Below are positions 47,440 to 49,404 of a stretch of DNA of 49,404 nucleotides, one piece after another; positions within the stretch are counted from its first letter, which is position 1, and the number at the start of each line of letters is the position of its first letter. Below the pieces are notes generated by a model that did not search any database, was not told the origin of the DNA, and was given only the letters and a program-made list of their open reading frames with translations. A program made the position numbers and the translations under genes. The DNA is from Betaproteobacteria bacterium (GTDB lineage Bacteria > Pseudomonadota > Gammaproteobacteria > Burkholderiales > Burkholderiaceae_C), in the NCBI GenBank assembly GCA_009919175.1, contig RGCL01000016.1, forward strand, positions 1 through 49,404. The letters run 5' to 3'.

Positions 47440-48209
47440 TGCGCGCGACACGCCCCTTGCTGCTGAGCTTGGCCCTGGGGCTGGCATTGCCAGCCCAGGC
47501 GGGTCTCTTCGAAGACGAAGAGGCTCGTAAGGCTTTGATGGAGCTGCAGCAACAGCTTCAGACCCTCAAAGACGGCTTGCGTCAAATCAATGACGATGCG
47601 GCATTGTCCAAGCGGTCCTACCTGGACCTGCAGTCTCAGAATGAAAACTTGCTCAAGCAAATTGCCGAGCTGCGCGGCTCCTTGGAACAGTTGACCAAGC
47701 AACTCTCCGATCTGCAACGCACGTACAAAGACTTGAACAAGCAGCTCGAAGACCGCTTTGTGGCGGTCGAGTCGCGGGTGATCAAACTCGAACCGGTCAA
47801 GGTGACGGTCGACGGCGTGGACTTCATGGCCGAGCCACCGGAAAAGCGCGACTACGAACTGGCGCTGGATGCCTTCCGCAAAGGGGATTTCGCGGGCGCT
47901 TCGGGGTCGTTCCGTCGTTTCATCGAGCAGTACCCACGCTCTGGCTATCTCCCCTCGGCCTTGTTTTGGTCAGGCAACTCCCTTTACGCCACACGCAAGT
48001 ACAAGGAAGCGGTTCAAGACTTCAAACAAATCACCGAGCAGTTCGCCTCGCACAGCCGCGTTGCCGAGTCCCTGTTGTCCATGGCCAATTGCCAGATCGA
48101 ACTCAAGGACGTGAAAACCGCGCGCAAAACACTGGAAGCCCTCATCAAGCAATTCCCTGGCACCGACACCGCGTCTGCTGCACAGGAGCGCCTCTCCAAG
48201 CTGCGTTGA
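47439..48209 (+). CDS. cpoB: Tol-Pal-associated cell division coordinator CpoB (YbgF)
   Basis: A periplasmic protein of 256 residues. The signal peptide ends at PAQA-GL. A long coiled coil at about 28-110 (LMELQQQLQTLKDGLRQIN, LKQIAELRGSLEQLTKQL) is followed by TPR repeats (ALDAFRKGDFAGASGSFRRF, GNSLYATRKYKEAVQDF). It coordinates peptidoglycan synthesis with outer-membrane constriction in E. coli. Its ATG overlaps the pal stop by one base (TGATG). Confidence 0.95.
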   Translation: MRATRPLLLSLALGLALPAQAGLFEDEEARKALMELQQQLQTLKDGLRQINDDAALSKRSYLDLQSQNENLLKQIAELRGSLEQLTKQLSDLQRTYKDLNKQLEDRFVAVESRVIKLEPVKVTVDGVDFMAEPPEKRDYELALDAFRKGDFAGASGSFRRFIEQYPRSGYLPSALFWSGNSLYATRKYKEAVQDFKQITEQFASHSRVAESLLSMANCQIELKDVKTARKTLEALIKQFPGTDTASAAQERLSKLR

Positions 48210-48224
48210 CACTGCACCCCGCCG

Positions 48225-49337
48225 ATGAGCCCCGCCGACTTTCTACTTCAGGGTCAACTGGTTCTTCTGGGTGCATTTCTGTTGTCCACTGCCCTGGGTG
48301 CTTTGTTGCATCGCAGTCATTTCTGCACCATGGGCTCCATCAGCGATGTGGTCCATGCCGGTAGCTGGGTTCGGGCCAATCAATGGATCCTGGCCATCGC
48401 GTTTTCTGTCCTGGGTGTGGGCTTGCTCCATGGTTTGAACCTCATCGACATCGAGCGCGCGAGTGTCGTTTCCCATCGCCTCACCTGGCTGTCTGATGCG
48501 ATGGGTGGCCTGATGTTTGGCATCGGCATGGTGTTGTCCTCTGGCTGCGGCGCCAAGATGCTGGTGCGTCTGGGCTCAGGCAACCTCAAATCCCTCGTGG
48601 TCCTGCTCGTCATGGGCATCAGCAGTTTTGCCACCCTCAAAGGCATCACGGCGGTCTTGCGGGTCAACACCGTGGATCAGTTTTTCATCGAGGCCAACTT
48701 CACCATGACCTTGGGCCACTGGCTTCATCAGGGGTTGGGCTTGGCGATGCCCTTGTGGCTCACTGCGGTGGCCTTTGCGGTGGTGCTGATGGCTTTTGTG
48801 CTGTGGACAGGTCAAGCCCGCTCCAGGCCAACCTGGTGGATTGGCCTGGGCGTGGGGCTGATCGTCTGTCTGGCCTGGTTATTGAGCGGGAATGTGGGTC
48901 ATGTGCTCGAGCATCCTGAGACTCTGGAAGACGTCTACATCAAGACCAACTCGAACCGCATGGAGGCGCTGACGTTTGTGGCGCCAGTGGCCTATGCCAT
49001 CGATTGGGTCATGTACTTCAGCGATACCAACAAGACGCTCACCATCGGCATCATGTCGGTGGTGGGGGTGATCTTTGGCGCGCACCTGTCTGCTCGTCGC
49101 TCGGGTCACTTCCGCTGGGAGTCTTTTGCCAGCGTCTCGGATTTCAAGCACCACCTCGTTGGGGCTGTGCTCATGGGGGTAGGGGGCGTCACCGCCATGG
49201 GTTGCACTTTTGGCCAGGGTCTGAGTGGCATGTCGGTGCTGAGCCTCAATGCCATGGTGGCGCTGTTGTTCATGGTTCTGGGTGCATGGCTGGCGTTTCG
49301 CTATCAGTCCTGGGCCATGGATCGTGATGCAGCCTGA
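48225..49337 (+). CDS. YeeE/YedE family (DUF395) thiosulfate-type transporter
   Basis: An inner-membrane protein of 370 residues with about nine to ten helices in two pseudo-repeats. The three functional cysteines of the thiosulfate transporter TsuA/YeeE appear conserved: Cys34 (SHFCTMGSISD), Cys108 (LSSGCGAKM) and Cys327 (AMGCTFGQG). The sequence repeat C-x-MG/G-C-x(2-3)-F/M with Gly-rich surroundings is typical. It is expected to import thiosulfate or a related sulfur compound; no partner tusA/yeeD gene is visible in the window. It starts 15 bases after cpoB and overlaps tcdA by 11 bases. Confidence 0.9.
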   Translation: MSPADFLLQGQLVLLGAFLLSTALGALLHRSHFCTMGSISDVVHAGSWVRANQWILAIAFSVLGVGLLHGLNLIDIERASVVSHRLTWLSDAMGGLMFGIGMVLSSGCGAKMLVRLGSGNLKSLVVLLVMGISSFATLKGITAVLRVNTVDQFFIEANFTMTLGHWLHQGLGLAMPLWLTAVAFAVVLMAFVLWTGQARSRPTWWIGLGVGLIVCLAWLLSGNVGHVLEHPETLEDVYIKTNSNRMEALTFVAPVAYAIDWVMYFSDTNKTLTIGIMSVVGVIFGAHLSARRSGHFRWESFASVSDFKHHLVGAVLMGVGGVTAMGCTFGQGLSGMSVLSLNAMVALLFMVLGAWLAFRYQSWAMDRDAA

Positions 49338-49404
49338 TCTCACCCGGCGTTTTTCTGGACTCAATCGGCTTTGGGGTCCAGGGACGGCTGAGCGGCTGGC
49401 TCAG
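49327..49404 (+). CDS. tcdA: tRNA threonylcarbamoyladenosine dehydratase TcdA, N-terminal fragment
   Basis: The first 26 codons of a gene that continues past the right edge, reading MQPDLTRRFSGLNRLWGPGT then AERLAQ. The RRFSGLNRLWG segment matches the RRFGG-ARLYG start of TcdA/YgdL enzymes, which cyclise t6A to ct6A in tRNAs. Identification rests on this short stretch only. The ATG at 49327 lies inside the end of the YeeE/YedE gene (11-base overlap); GTG 49324 is an alternative. Confidence 0.65.
   Translation, partial: MQPDLTRRFSGLNRLWGPGTAERLAQ

Overview
The window looks like chromosomal DNA of a high-GC betaproteobacterium, most likely Burkholderiales and probably near the Comamonadaceae. 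The signs are the gene order exbB-exbD-lpxK-Trm112-kdsB-adk, a monomeric NADP-isocitrate dehydrogenase, tolB-pal-cpoB, clpS-clpA, and the many acyl-CoA and Liv-type transport genes. This placement rests on gene order and protein resemblance, not on a tree. I see no insertion sequence, prophage, CRISPR array or rRNA. No stretch longer than about 190 bases lacks a gene.

Region 1 (1-9902, all minus strand) is an acid-catabolism block: two adjacent acyl-CoA dehydrogenases (the second cut by the window edge), a TetR repressor, a crotonase, a complete branched-chain-amino-acid-type ABC transporter (binding protein, two permeases, two ATPases), and a benzoate-CoA-ligase-like enzyme. Two nearly identical 23-base dyads lie upstream of the dehydrogenase pair and of the crotonase, so the TetR protein probably controls both. 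The set can import, activate and begin beta-oxidation of an organic acid, possibly aromatic or alicyclic.

Region 2 (10038-13016) has tRNA-Pro(TGG) and tRNA-Arg(TCT), two paralogous exported proteins with six equivalently placed cysteines, and a divergent beta-propeller-like lipoprotein.

Region 3 (13045-19167, minus) is a compact six-gene beta-oxidation operon: 3-hydroxyacyl-CoA dehydrogenase, PaaG-like crotonase, Crp/Fnr regulator, aminoglycoside-phosphotransferase-like kinase, ACAD10/11-like dehydrogenase and a YfcG-type glutathione-dependent oxidoreductase. The adjacent kinase and dehydrogenase correspond to the two halves of mammalian ACAD10/ACAD11.

Region 4 (19236-30854): lexA with a small co-directional gene, two LexA boxes shared with a divergent asparaginase gene, the adk-kdsB-Trm112-lpxK-exbD-exbB operon (minus), xseA, sodB, a DUF192 gene, icd, a cold-shock-domain gene, and clpS with a recognisable promoter.

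Region 5 (30910-43089, plus): clpA, then a tightly packed run yebC-purD-hemF-nadD-rsfS-rlmH-maf-rng followed by a polysaccharide deacetylase and two glycosyltransferases. RsfS carries an unusual histone-H1-like tail of about 105 residues. Region 6 (43035-49404): msbA (minus), a family 2 glycosyltransferase, tolB-pal-cpoB, a YeeE/YedE thiosulfate-type transporter, and the first 26 codons of tcdA at the right edge.
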